A stretch of DNA of 64,000 nt. Source: JAAOIF01 sp965206195 (GTDB lineage Bacteria; Pseudomonadota; Gammaproteobacteria; PS1; Pseudothioglobaceae). Shown piece by piece: positions 35,456 through 42,960 of this stretch (the stretch's first letter is position 1; every line of letters begins with the position of its first letter). Under the pieces are notes generated by a model. The model was not told the origin of the DNA and ran no database searches. It saw only the letters and a list, made by a program, of their open reading frames with translations. Both the position numbers and the translations under genes were made by a program. The DNA lies in the NCBI GenBank assembly GCA_965206195.1, contig CBDBIZ010000011.1:1240001-1304000 (forward strand), in the 5' to 3' direction.

Positions 35456-35841
35456 GTATGATGGTGAATATTCGCCGCAAGATGCGAGTATGCTGGAGAA
35501 TAGTAGTAATCATTGTCAAATGTACTTCTATCAGAAAAAGAATGTCTCTCAACCAAATGCGGATTATCCATTGTCCGAGTTTCCCAACCACTCACAACAG
35601 CCATGATGACACCTATAAGTGTAACAACAATGCCCAAAGCAATAAGCCCACCATATGTACCAATAGTGTGCTCAGGAATTGCGCCTAAAGCAGACAGCCC
35701 ATTAGACAGCCCAGCTGCAATCGCAATACCACTCACCAAAAGCACTCTGCCAGTTTTTATGCCTCGAGTAGCTTTCTTGTACGCAGCCGTCGGCTCAATC
35801 GCTTGAACTTGAGGATAAGTCATTGTGTTATTTGTATTCAT
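35452..35841 (-). CDS. Small membrane protein, exclusion-like paralogue 2
   Basis: 129 residues from MNTNNTMTYPQVQ. The first 65 residues are nearly identical to paralogues 1 and 4, then the second helix (ALGIVVTLIGVIMAVVSGW) and the His/Tyr-rich tail (DYYYSPAYSHLAANIHHH) differ. The leaderless-type promoter is the same as for paralogue 1. Upstream lies the DUF5710-like gene instead of repeat S. Confidence 0.6.
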   Translation of the reverse strand: MNTNNTMTYPQVQAIEPTAAYKKATRGIKTGRVLLVSGIAIAAGLSNGLSALGAIPEHTIGTYGGLIALGIVVTLIGVIMAVVSGWETRTMDNPHLVERHSFSDRSTFDNDYYYSPAYSHLAANIHHHT

Positions 35842-35905
35842 GGTTTGATTATAGCATAACTTATAAGCAGACAATAGATAATATTAGTATTATTTTATTA
35901 AAAAA

Positions 35906-36553
35906 TTACACTAGACCATGAGAATATCGATAGGCAGCACTGCTTGTATTGACAAAATCTTTTCTCAAGGGTATGCGCTTAAAAGGTGCGTTATAGAAAA
36001 GAAACAAAAAATTGTCGCCTTGTATAACGCCACAATTTGCACAGGTATTAGCCCAGTAGACATCTTTATATTTATTGGAATATTTAAATTTTATGGTATG
36101 TGGTTTTGGCTCTGGTGGATTGTTTTTTTGTGCAAATGGAACATCTGCCCACCAAAATATAGGTATTTCGGCTTGACATCTAAAGCAAGATATAGTTTTT
36201 ACAATATAGTTTGCTTTGTAATTTTGCTCATTTGTTGAACATGTTGTTTTATTAATGTTGTATTTGTCCAATATGTTGTGTATGTGATTTTTCTTTTTAA
36301 TTGTTTTCTTTTTTATGATTTGTTCTTGCCTTAACTCTTTGAGATATTTCTTGGACAGAAAAGTTTCTCGTAAATCTGTCGACATCCATTTTATGCACCT
36401 CATGGCATTGATTATTTCATTTCTATGTATGTACCATTTTTTGATATTAGGATTCCATTTAGCACCAGCCATTTTTGCTTCATCCTTCTCAGCAAAGGGA
36501 ACATCTAAGACTATGATTTGTATCTTTTTATTTTTAGATAGAAAGCCAAACAT
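35906..36553 (-). CDS. DUF5710-like domain protein with zinc ribbons
   Basis: 215 residues from MFGFLSKNKK; the longer frame to 36715 would add an unlikely Trp/Phe-rich hydrophobic start. Residues about 10-45 read VLDVPFAEKDEAKMAGAKWN...KWYI, the DUF5710 pattern found next to TraC-type primases and other plasmid DNA proteins. Two Cys pairs follow (SCFRCQAE and NTCANCGV), likely a zinc ribbon. A role in DNA or RNA metabolism of the element is inferred. It lies between exclusion-like copies 2 and 3. Confidence 0.6.
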   Translation of the reverse strand: MFGFLSKNKKIQIIVLDVPFAEKDEAKMAGAKWNPNIKKWYIHRNEIINAMRCIKWMSTDLRETFLSKKYLKELRQEQIIKKKTIKKKNHIHNILDKYNINKTTCSTNEQNYKANYIVKTISCFRCQAEIPIFWWADVPFAQKNNPPEPKPHTIKFKYSNKYKDVYWANTCANCGVIQGDNFLFLFYNAPFKRIPLRKDFVNTSSAAYRYSHGLV

Positions 36554-36609
36554 GAAAAAACCGAATTGAAAAAATCGGATTATATAACTTTTAACGCCAA
36601 GGAGCAAAC

Positions 36610-36783
36610 ATGCCAAGCAAGCAATCCGTAAAACCAGTGAGTAAAACCAAAAATAATAAAACCATAACCCAAGGAGAAACCACCATGAAAAACCAACTAA
36701 CTGCCATTGAGGCAAACATTATGATTAATCATTGTAAAGGCGCACGCACACCAGCCCAAGCACTGCCGTCGGTTGTTTCATGA
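36610..36783 (+). CDS. Small plus-strand gene between array units
   Basis: 57 codons from the ATG at 36610, preceded by AAGGAG; an internal ATG at 36685 also follows CAAGGAG. The protein is basic at the start (SKQSVKPVSKTKNNK) and ends IEANIMINHCKGARTPAQ and a short tail. Two good ribosome-binding sites in one small frame suggest it is real. It overlaps the 3' end of the convergent paralogue 3 by 55 bases. Function unknown. Confidence 0.4.
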   Translation: MPSKQSVKPVSKTKNNKTITQGETTMKNQLTAIEANIMINHCKGARTPAQALPSVVS

Positions 36784-37097
36784 AAAGCAGAGTTTTTATT
36801 GCTAAAAACGCTTTCAACCAAATTATGATTATCTTGAGATTTAAGTTTAAGTGTATAAACCAACGTTATAATAAAACCAAACACTGCTATAATTATTCCA
36901 GTGCTAATGATAACATTAAAGACATTAGACCCAATAATATTGTTTATAGACAGAATATTACTAAGCCCGGCTGCAATCGCAATACCACCAACCAAAAGCA
37001 CTCTGCCAGTTTTTATTCCTCGAGTAGCTTTCTTGTACGCAGCCGTTGGTTCAATCGCTTGAACTTGAGGATAAGTCATTGTATTGTTCGTATTCAT
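36729..37097 (-). CDS. Small membrane protein, exclusion-like paralogue 3
   Basis: 122 residues from MNTNNTMTYPQVQ. Identical in the N-terminal 47 residues, it is the most divergent copy beyond that: SNILSINNIIGSNVFNVIIS replaces the NGLSALGAIPEHTIG loop, and helix 2 (GIIIAVFGFIITLVYTL) and the tail are unrelated in detail. The -10 box is TTATAAT close to the ATG. It has no TraG module directly facing it; the small gene at 36610 takes that place. Confidence 0.6.
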   Translation of the reverse strand: MNTNNTMTYPQVQAIEPTAAYKKATRGIKTGRVLLVGGIAIAAGLSNILSINNIIGSNVFNVIISTGIIIAVFGFIITLVYTLKLKSQDNHNLVESVFSNKNSAFHETTDGSAWAGVRAPLQ

Positions 37098-37156
37098 GGT
37101 TTAATTATAACACAACTTATTGGCAAAAAATAATAACAATAATATTACTATTATTT

Positions 37157-37230
37157 TATGAATATATTTACAAATTTACCATTTTCTTTTAAGAAGTTCC
37201 ATATTTCTGACGGGGATTCTACTTGGCTAT
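37157..37230. repeat. 74-bp repeat S, copy 2 (array junction)
   Basis: Same as 35049-35122 and joined to the second orphan TraG module at the same point (CTAT to TCAGGCAG), which shows that both junctions descend from one recombination event. Confidence 0.85.
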
Positions 37231-37257
37231 TCAGGCAGTAAAAACAACAGCGATATT

Positions 37258-37560
37258 ATGAGTGTGGCTGCTAATGAGAGTGCTAGGGCTGGTTGGGATG
37301 CGAGTAAGGCACTAGGTGGTTTGGTTACTGGCATTACTGGCATTACTGCTAGTGTTGGCGGTAGCACAGATGCGACTCAAAAACAAGACTGGAGCAATGA
37401 AACACATTCACAGGTTAACAATGCTATGGTGCGTGGTATGCTTGAGAATTCAAATGGTGATATGGATAAATTTAGCCAAGATTATATGAATTATAAAAAT
37501 GCTTTACTTGAGATGGGCAAAGAGGCTAAAGGTGAAAGTGATTTAAGTGATAAAAAATAA
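37258..37560 (+). CDS. Orphan TraG C-terminal module, copy 2
   Basis: 100 residues, nearly identical to copy 1, including the variant patch GWDASKALGGLVTGITG; differences are confined to the last residues (EMGKEAKGESDLSDKK). It faces exclusion-like paralogue 4 with 4 bases between the stops. The low divergence between orphan copies contrasts with the divergent partners on the other strand. Confidence 0.65.
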   Translation: MSVAANESARAGWDASKALGGLVTGITGITASVGGSTDATQKQDWSNETHSQVNNAMVRGMLENSNGDMDKFSQDYMNYKNALLEMGKEAKGESDLSDKK

Positions 37561-37564
37561 GATT

Positions 37565-37951
37565 CTAAGCACGGTGAGGGTTTGCATAATATTCAGCAGA
37601 ATAGCCGTATGCTCCATATGGTTTAGCATTATAGGCATTTTGCACAGAATTACCTTTCTCAATCAAGTTAGGATTATCTCTAACTTGTATTTTAAGACCA
37701 TTAACAACCATCACAATTAAACCAAGGAGTGTAATCATGATGCCACCAGCAATAAGCCCACCATATGTACCAATAGTGTGCTCAGGAATTGCGCCTAAAG
37801 CAGATAGCCCATTAGACAGTCCAGCTGCAATCGCAATACCACCAACCAAAAGCACTCTACCAGTTTTTATGCCTCGAGTAGCTTTCTTGTACGCAGCCGT
37901 CGGCTCAATCGCTTGAACTTGAGGATAAGTCATTGTATTGTTCGTATTCAT
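37565..37951 (-). CDS. Small membrane protein, exclusion-like paralogue 4
   Basis: 128 residues. N-terminal half and loop NGLSALGAIPEHTIGTYGG are as in paralogue 2; helix 2 is IMITLLGLIVMVVNGL and the tail is Tyr/Ala-rich (AYNAKPYGAYGYSAEYYAN). The upstream region matches paralogue 3 and runs on into the original copy of repeat S, so this unit marks the ancestral right edge of the array. Confidence 0.6.
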   Translation of the reverse strand: MNTNNTMTYPQVQAIEPTAAYKKATRGIKTGRVLLVGGIAIAAGLSNGLSALGAIPEHTIGTYGGLIAGGIMITLLGLIVMVVNGLKIQVRDNPNLIEKGNSVQNAYNAKPYGAYGYSAEYYANPHRA

Positions 37952-38004
37952 GGTTTAATTATAACACAACTTATTGGCAAAAAATAATAACAATAATATT
38001 ACTA

Positions 38005-38545
38005 TTATTTTATGAATATATTTACAAATTTACCATTTTCTTTTAAGAAGTTCCATATTTCTGACGGGGATTCTACTTGGCTATATACCGTTCTAAGTGC
38101 TTGTAAAAAATCTTGCTCTGACCAATTAAGCAACACTTTTGAAGATGCAACGCTTATAGAACCTTCTATACCTAAACGAAATTTTTTTGGAGTTTCTACT
38201 CGGATGCATTGCACTTCGTTTTTGCCACAGACAATCTGATAGTATTGCGTCTAAATTGTAATATTTGGTGTTGGTATTTTGTGTTTTTCCTTTAATAGCA
38301 CCATGTTGAGTGGGTAGTCGGAAATTCCGACATACCACTTGTTCGTCTAGTTCGTTTTCTTTAAATATGTTGTTTAAGTGTTCAGTGATTGTGGTTCTGC
38401 TTTTTCCAAATAATTCGGCTATATGCTTTTGAGGTAGCCATATATTTTCATTGTGTAAAAGGGTCTCTACTTTGACATTGCCATTGGGGGTGTTGTAGAG
38501 TAAAAAGTCGGTTAATTCATCCTGTGTTGTTAATTCGTTTTTCAT
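38005..38545 (-). pseudogene. RhuM-like gene fused to an unrelated 3' end
   Basis: The frame from 38545 starts MKNELTTQDELTDFLLY and carries a winged helix LPQKHIAELFGKSRTTITEHL with VVCRNFRLPTQHGAIKGK, the N-terminus of RhuM/virulence-type proteins. It breaks at DAILS, where the family would continue, and runs out of frame. From about 38220 another frame encodes IRVETPKKFRLGIEGSISVAS to a stop at 38005, the 3' end of a different gene. This looks like a deletion scar joining two genes. Its last 74 bases seed repeat S. Confidence 0.6.
38011..38084. repeat. 74-bp repeat S, original copy
   Basis: Here the sequence continues past CTAT into ATACCG within the gene fragment on the minus strand; the other two copies diverge exactly at this point. 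Confidence 0.85.
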
Positions 38546-38569
38546 AATATTTTAATATAAATATTATTA

Positions 38570-38911
38570 TTATATTATCTTTAAGATGGCGTTATAAATC
38601 AATTTATCTTGAGTTAGTCCATCGTTTTCTATTAAAAACATTTTCATCTCTTTTAGCCTTTCTTGATAGATCGCGAAAGAGCGTTTTTTAGCATTAACAT
38701 TAATGGCTTTAAATTGATATTTATCATCGTTTATTATCTCTTTAAGTGCGTTGTCAACTAAATTTATAATACCTATATTCTCAGTAATAGCCTTGATTTT
38801 TAGTTGCTTCATTTCATCATCTGATAGATAAGAAATTCGTGCTGCAGTGTCTTTCATTTTCTTACCAATTTCTTGGCTTGCCTCGGTTGGTTTTTTAGTG
38901 CTTAAGCCCAT
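38570..38911 (-). CDS. ParA partner, probable centromere-binding protein
   Basis: 113 residues. The start overlaps the parA stop by 10 bases, the usual place of the partner gene. The protein is basic and helical (SYLSDDEMKQLKIKAITENIGIINLVDNALKE), compatible with a ribbon-helix-helix or small helical ParB/ParG-like protein. No clear family. It should bind an AT-rich centromere and stimulate the ParA ATPase. Confidence 0.6.
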   Translation of the reverse strand: MGLSTKKPTEASQEIGKKMKDTAARISYLSDDEMKQLKIKAITENIGIINLVDNALKEIINDDKYQFKAINVNAKKRSFAIYQERLKEMKMFLIENDGLTQDKLIYNAILKII

Positions 38912-39525
38912 TGTAGTAGCTCCTTTTTAATGTCTTGAATTTCTGCTTGTGCTTTTTTATCTTCAGTATGGAAAACCGTTTTTCCATCTGAAATGCTACT
39001 TGCGTAAGATATGCGATTGATAATTTGAGTATCAAGTGCTGACAATTCATATTCTGCTAAAACACTCATGATTTCATCTGCTAATTTTGTGTTTTTAATG
39101 GCTTGTGATACTACAAATGCTGCTTGTAAATTTGCGCCTATTTCTTTTCGTTGTTTAATGATCTCTACTAAATCACTACTAGCCCATAAATCTAATGATG
39201 AAGGCTTGACTGGTATTAATATTATATCAGCCGATTTTACAGATGCCGCCATGTGGCTTGAAAGCTGCGGCGCACCATCAATAATAATAAAGTCATAGCC
39301 ATTTGTAATTGCCTTAATATCAGTTGCCAATGATGCTCGATCTAACCCAACAACTGGCACAATAGATCCTTCGGTTTCGTTATTCCAGTCTCGAGCCGAG
39401 CCTTGAGGGTCAGAGTCAACAATTAACACTTTATGGCCATCTTTTTGCAAGGTGTAGGCCAAGTTGATTGCAAGCGTGGTTTTTCCAGAACCACCTTTTT
39501 GATTAAGGATTGCTATTGTTTTCAT
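38902..39525 (-). CDS. parA: ParA-family partition ATPase
   Basis: 207 residues, the short type Ib without an N-terminal regulatory HTH. The deviant Walker A is KGGSGKTT (10-17), followed by VDSDPQGSA and DFIIIDGAPQL. It drives segregation of the element when replicating as a circle. Fic, a CoiA-like gene, a peptidase and a regulator lie upstream on the same strand. Confidence 0.92.
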   Translation of the reverse strand: MKTIAILNQKGGSGKTTLAINLAYTLQKDGHKVLIVDSDPQGSARDWNNETEGSIVPVVGLDRASLATDIKAITNGYDFIIIDGAPQLSSHMAASVKSADIILIPVKPSSLDLWASSDLVEIIKQRKEIGANLQAAFVVSQAIKNTKLADEIMSVLAEYELSALDTQIINRISYASSISDGKTVFHTEDKKAQAEIQDIKKELLQWA

Positions 39526-39527
39526 TG

Positions 39528-40223
39528 CTACTCCGTCATGATTTTAATAATACGTTCGTCCAAACAAGAACGCATAAATTCTTGCATGGCGTTTTCATTG
39601 CCCGTAGGATAAAACTTTATCATTAATTGATTAAACTCAAGTTGTCGTTTAGCTGGTAAGTTAATTACTGGCAAACCATAAGACAATAAAACACCGTTCA
39701 TTATTAAGCGTCCCGTGCGTTTATTTCCATCAAAGAAAAACTGATTACGTGCTATTTGTAAGAATAGACTAATTGCATATTGATAGATGTGTTCATTATT
39801 GATTTTGTCATCCAATATTGGCATTTTTTTTAGCCAAATATCATCAAGATTATTGGCAGCAGGGACTTCATAGTCAGTTCCAGCGATAAAGACTTGAGCG
39901 TGTCTAAAAACACCGTAGGTAAGTGCCTCCTGCTTTGCTACAATATCATGCAATTTGCATACTGTCTGTTTATCAACTTTAAAATCGTTTTTTTGGATAA
40001 GGCTAAATAACAATGTCCAGGATTGTATTTGGTTATTGGCAATCAACTCATCCTGTTGTTTTCTACCACCAACAGTAACGCCATCAATCAATGTCATTAT
40101 TTCAGGCAATGTGTAGTTAATGCCTTCCAAATTAACCGTATCACAAACCAGTTCTGGTAGTTGTTTCTTGGCTAGGAATATAGCCTTTTTTCGGTTATTT
40201 TTTATCTTTTGTATTTCTTTCAT
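39528..40223 (-). CDS. Fic-domain protein with altered catalytic motif
   Basis: 231 residues from MKEIQKIKNN; the longer frame to 40304 reads through an AT-rich repeat. The Fic core is recognisable: LHDIVAKQEALTYGVFR (HxxL...GxxR), then the motif IARNQFFFDGNKRTGRLI. Canonical Fic has HPFxxGNGR; here His-Pro is replaced by Asn-Gln, while FFDGNKRTGR is kept. The catalytic His is missing, so AMP transfer is doubtful. Two bases separate it from parA, suggesting co-regulation. Confidence 0.75.
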   Translation of the reverse strand: MKEIQKIKNNRKKAIFLAKKQLPELVCDTVNLEGINYTLPEIMTLIDGVTVGGRKQQDELIANNQIQSWTLLFSLIQKNDFKVDKQTVCKLHDIVAKQEALTYGVFRHAQVFIAGTDYEVPAANNLDDIWLKKMPILDDKINNEHIYQYAISLFLQIARNQFFFDGNKRTGRLIMNGVLLSYGLPVINLPAKRQLEFNQLMIKFYPTGNENAMQEFMRSCLDERIIKIMTE

Positions 40224-40260
40224 GAAACTTATTATACACAATAATATTTTAATTATTATA

Positions 40261-40995
40261 TTAAAAAAGTATTTTAATTGCCCTCTCAAATAGTTTGTTG
40301 CCAATGTTGTCTCTATACCAATCTATCGTACTCTTATTGATTCGTTCGACTAAAGGGGTTGGAATGTTACAACCTTTGATGAACTCACCAGTTAGTGTAT
40401 TCTTATGGAGGAAGTAGTTAGTAAACGCCTTTGTTTTGTCTTTCTTATCTTTTGGTGAAAGAATAAATCTAAATTGATTGGCATTTGTCTTTTCAGTACT
40501 ATATCCAGCAACTTGTATTGGGTAGTCGCTTAGTTGTACTAAGGTATAAGGCAAGGTAAGTACAGATGTTTCTCTCAAGTTCCAAATTTTTGATTCTATT
40601 GATAATATAAGCAGTTGGCAGAATTGATCCACACTTAAGTTTCCACTGCCAGTTTCCCAGTTAGATAATATATTGCAACGAATATAGATGTTTAATAATA
40701 GTTCATGATCATTTGCAATTTGGCGTCTTAATTTTAAACCCGATTCACCATGTGTTTCAAAACTACCTAAGTGTGGTATTTTTATTCTATTGATACTAAC
40801 AATAGGGCAGGTGCTATTTTGTTTGCTATGAGAAAAATGGACTGGCACGGCATCGCTAATTGCAGCCTTTAGGGTGAGGTTACCACCACAACTAGGACAT
40901 TGTGCGGTTATGCCATCTTTTTTACTGTTGGCACCATATTTCTCTAAAAATTCATTAGCTTGAATAATTTTGTCTTGGTGTACTGCGATAAACAT
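40261..40995 (-). CDS. CoiA-like protein with N-terminal zinc finger
   Basis: 244 residues. The N-terminus has TAQCPSCGGNLTLKAA, then PVHFSHSKQNSTCP, the Cys/His arrangement of CoiA competence-protein N-termini. The remainder is not recognised and lacks a visible nuclease motif. It may handle incoming single-stranded DNA; this is inference. It lies 4 bases after the S26 peptidase gene in the same direction. Confidence 0.5.
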   Translation of the reverse strand: MFIAVHQDKIIQANEFLEKYGANSKKDGITAQCPSCGGNLTLKAAISDAVPVHFSHSKQNSTCPIVSINRIKIPHLGSFETHGESGLKLRRQIANDHELLLNIYIRCNILSNWETGSGNLSVDQFCQLLILSIESKIWNLRETSVLTLPYTLVQLSDYPIQVAGYSTEKTNANQFRFILSPKDKKDKTKAFTNYFLHKNTLTGEFIKGCNIPTPLVERINKSTIDWYRDNIGNKLFERAIKILF

Positions 40996-40999
40996 TAAA

Positions 41000-41497
41000 T
41001 TACCAAATAATTTTCATAACATAGAGTTGATTATAATCAACAAATCCCCAATACCGACTATCAAAACTTTCTAGGTTTGAACCCCAAACAATTGCCTGAT
41101 TTTTGGGTACAACGCCTTGGTAGTAAAATTGCTCTATATTCTTACCACTATCAGTTTTTTTGTTGCGTTTAATTAGGTATTTTTTGTTATTGCATGAGAT
41201 GAATTTTTCACCAACTTTAAGTTGGTCGCCAACAGTGCAAATCAACTGTTTCGATAAAATTTGTTTTGTGCTGTTGAGTAAAAGTGAGTGTTGAAAATCA
41301 AAATAAACATAATCATCTTTAACTGGATTTTTGTCTGTTTTCCAAAAAATTGTACCCGGGTGAGAGTCAGAAATATTGATGACTATTTTTTGATAAAACG
41401 CATTAATAATTGTAAAAATCAGTGCAGTAAAAACAATAGATATTAACACTCTTTTTCTGTTCATTTTTCTTATTCTTTGCGGCTTTGCTTTCGTCAT
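41000..41497 (-). CDS. Conjugative signal peptidase, S26 family (TraF/TrhF type)
   Basis: 165 residues. One membrane helix (about 16-33) is followed by SDSHPGTIFW, with the nucleophile Ser, then KQLICTVGDQL with the general-base Lys and the C-terminal FDSRYWGFV signature. TraF of RP4 and TrhF process and cyclise pilins. Here it could mature the TraA-like pilin at 10.97 kb. The stop of the upstream regulator overlaps its start. Confidence 0.8.
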   Translation of the reverse strand: MTKAKPQRIRKMNRKRVLISIVFTALIFTIINAFYQKIVINISDSHPGTIFWKTDKNPVKDDYVYFDFQHSLLLNSTKQILSKQLICTVGDQLKVGEKFISCNNKKYLIKRNKKTDSGKNIEQFYYQGVVPKNQAIVWGSNLESFDSRYWGFVDYNQLYVMKIIW

Positions 41498-41811
41498 TTC
41501 TTAGCTTCCAATTTGAGTGATTTTATGCCTTTCAAAACTTGCAGAATATGGACTTTATTTTCAGGGTTTTTAACCAATATTTCTTTCAATGTGGCTTCAA
41601 TTTCTTTTGGTATTTTGAAATTATTTCGGTAGTATTTTTCGATAAAGTCGTCAATTTTTTTGGTATTTTTTGTCCATCTTTTACACTTTCCATTTGCTAA
41701 ATTAGAGACTTGAGACTGGCTCATTTCTAAGGTTTTTGCCAGTGCGTTTTTGCTCATTGCACTGTCGTTTAAAAAGCTGTTTAAACGATTTTCAAAGCCC
41801 TCTATTAGCAT
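41494..41811 (-). CDS. Cro/CI-type transcription regulator
   Basis: 105 residues. The N-terminal helix-turn-helix reads AMSKNALAKTLEMSQSQVSNLANG. A Lys-rich C-terminal part follows. It heads the leftward operon regulator-peptidase-CoiA-like-fic-parA, and repeats at 41933-42022 lie upstream of its start, so autoregulation is likely. Confidence 0.78.
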   Translation of the reverse strand: MLIEGFENRLNSFLNDSAMSKNALAKTLEMSQSQVSNLANGKCKRWTKNTKKIDDFIEKYYRNNFKIPKEIEATLKEILVKNPENKVHILQVLKGIKSLKLEAKK

Positions 41812-41932
41812 TTATTTTTTGTTTTTTAGTTATCTGTATTTAATGATTTTACAGATAATTTAAGATAACGCCTATTTTTTTCTATTGGTAAAAGCCATCA
41901 TCATTTTTATAGCTTTTTAAGAGTTTAAAATA

Positions 41933-42022
41933 TTTGTCCGCTATTGTCTGACACGCTAACCCTTGCTATATAAGGATTTTGTTTTTTGTCCGCTATTGTC
42001 CGACAACTGTGTCCGACAATAG
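41933..42022. promoter_or_regulatory. Direct and inverted repeats upstream of the regulator
   Basis: TTTGTCCGCTATTGTC occurs at 41933-41948 and 41985-42000, each followed by (T/C)GACA. CTATTGTCCGACA (41993) and TGTCCGACAATAG (42010) form a near-perfect inverted repeat with one mismatch. They fit operator sites of the adjacent regulator; a transfer-origin role is a second possibility. The 693-base gap 41812-42504 holds no other gene; it also has a CCCGC/GCGGG hairpin near 42100. Confidence 0.6.
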
Positions 42023-42364
42023 AGGGCGTTGCAACACCTATCGCTATGCGGTTTTACGCTTTGCACAACCGTGCATCAGGTGTATAAGATTTCTAGGGTT
42101 CCCGCTTGCGGGATGTGATGTTTGCTTGTTTTTGTTTTGCACAATTTTACAGATAGGCAAAATACTAAAGTTTAACGCTAAAAAAAAAGTGCCAACAACA
42201 TTAATTTAATTGTTAGCACATTATTGAATTTAACATTGTTTTGCTTTTTGAAAAGTTAAACAGAATAATTTTGAAAAGTGATTTTGATAATTAACAATGG
42301 TTAGTATTTTAAGAAATAGGTTTGCTCTTGATTTTTAAATGTCTTTAGACATTATGCATTCATC

Positions 42365-42393
42365 AAAAAAGCCACTTTCCTAGAGTGGCTTTT
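42365..42393. terminator. Bidirectional terminator
   Basis: AAAAAAGCCACT and AGTGGCTTTTA form a stem around TTCCTAG with A and T runs on either side. It separates the small genes at 42.5-42.9 kb from the regulator region. Confidence 0.75.
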
Positions 42394-42504
42394 AACTATA
42401 TCAGATTAAATTAATTCTAAAGTTCAGCAGTAAAATATAAATCATCATCGGTGTTTTGATTAAAAAATTATATTTTTATTTATCATTTTCAATTACTCCT
42501 ACAA

Positions 42505-42717
42505 TTATTCTACTGTCCAACAATCACTATCAATAGCCGTATAGGTTTCTTGATATTGAGGGTCACTTCCACCAGTTTGAATGGTTAATCGTTTGGTTTT
42601 TCCGCCACAAGGCAAGTATTCAATTTCGATTACTTTCCCTTGCATTTCATAGTCAGCCTTAAAGCAGACATAATCACCAATATTTACTATTGTATTATTT
42701 TGTATTTTTGCGTTCAT
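42505..42717 (-). CDS. Small conserved-looking element protein
   Basis: 70 residues. It reads IVNIGDYVCFKADYEMQGKV and ends SDCWTVE; the beta-rich pattern resembles small SH3-like or KOW-type proteins. The start overlaps the end of the gene at 42717, so they are coupled. Function unknown. Confidence 0.6.
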   Translation of the reverse strand: MNAKIQNNTIVNIGDYVCFKADYEMQGKVIEIEYLPCGGKTKRLTIQTGGSDPQYQETYTAIDSDCWTVE

Positions 42718-42914
42718 TATTCTTGCTCCATATTGTTATCAAGTGTGTTTGCCAAGTGCTCATAGTTGCCCTTCATCGCTTGTTCAATTACTCCACTAAT
42801 CCACTTATCATTAAATTCTTGCTGTTTCGCAAGTCTTTTAAAGTGTTCCATTAGTGAAAATGCGTTGCCCTCAACACCAACTAGAGAACCAATCACTTTT
42901 CTATTGTTTTTCAT
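42717..42914 (-). CDS. Small soluble protein of unknown function
   Basis: 65 residues with AGGAAT before the ATG. It is helical (FSLMEHFKRLAKQQEFNDKW and VIEQAMKGNYEHLANTLDN). Such small genes are frequent in leading regions of conjugative elements. It is coupled to the gene at 42505. Confidence 0.6.
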   Translation of the reverse strand: MKNNRKVIGSLVGVEGNAFSLMEHFKRLAKQQEFNDKWISGVIEQAMKGNYEHLANTLDNNMEQE

Positions 42915-42960
42915 ATTTATTCCTTTGTTATTATTAAAAAATGGCTGTTAAGCCTTTTAC

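Noticed and set aside
38012..38239. Plus-strand frame MNIFTNLPFSFKKFHIS across repeat S
   Set aside because: The minus-strand reading has the better protein character and the plus frame is cut differently in each repeat copy.
42001..42130. oriT of the R388 type near the ATTGTC repeats
   Set aside because: Only a short core resembles the R388 nic site and the flanks do not match; left as an open possibility, not annotated as oriT.
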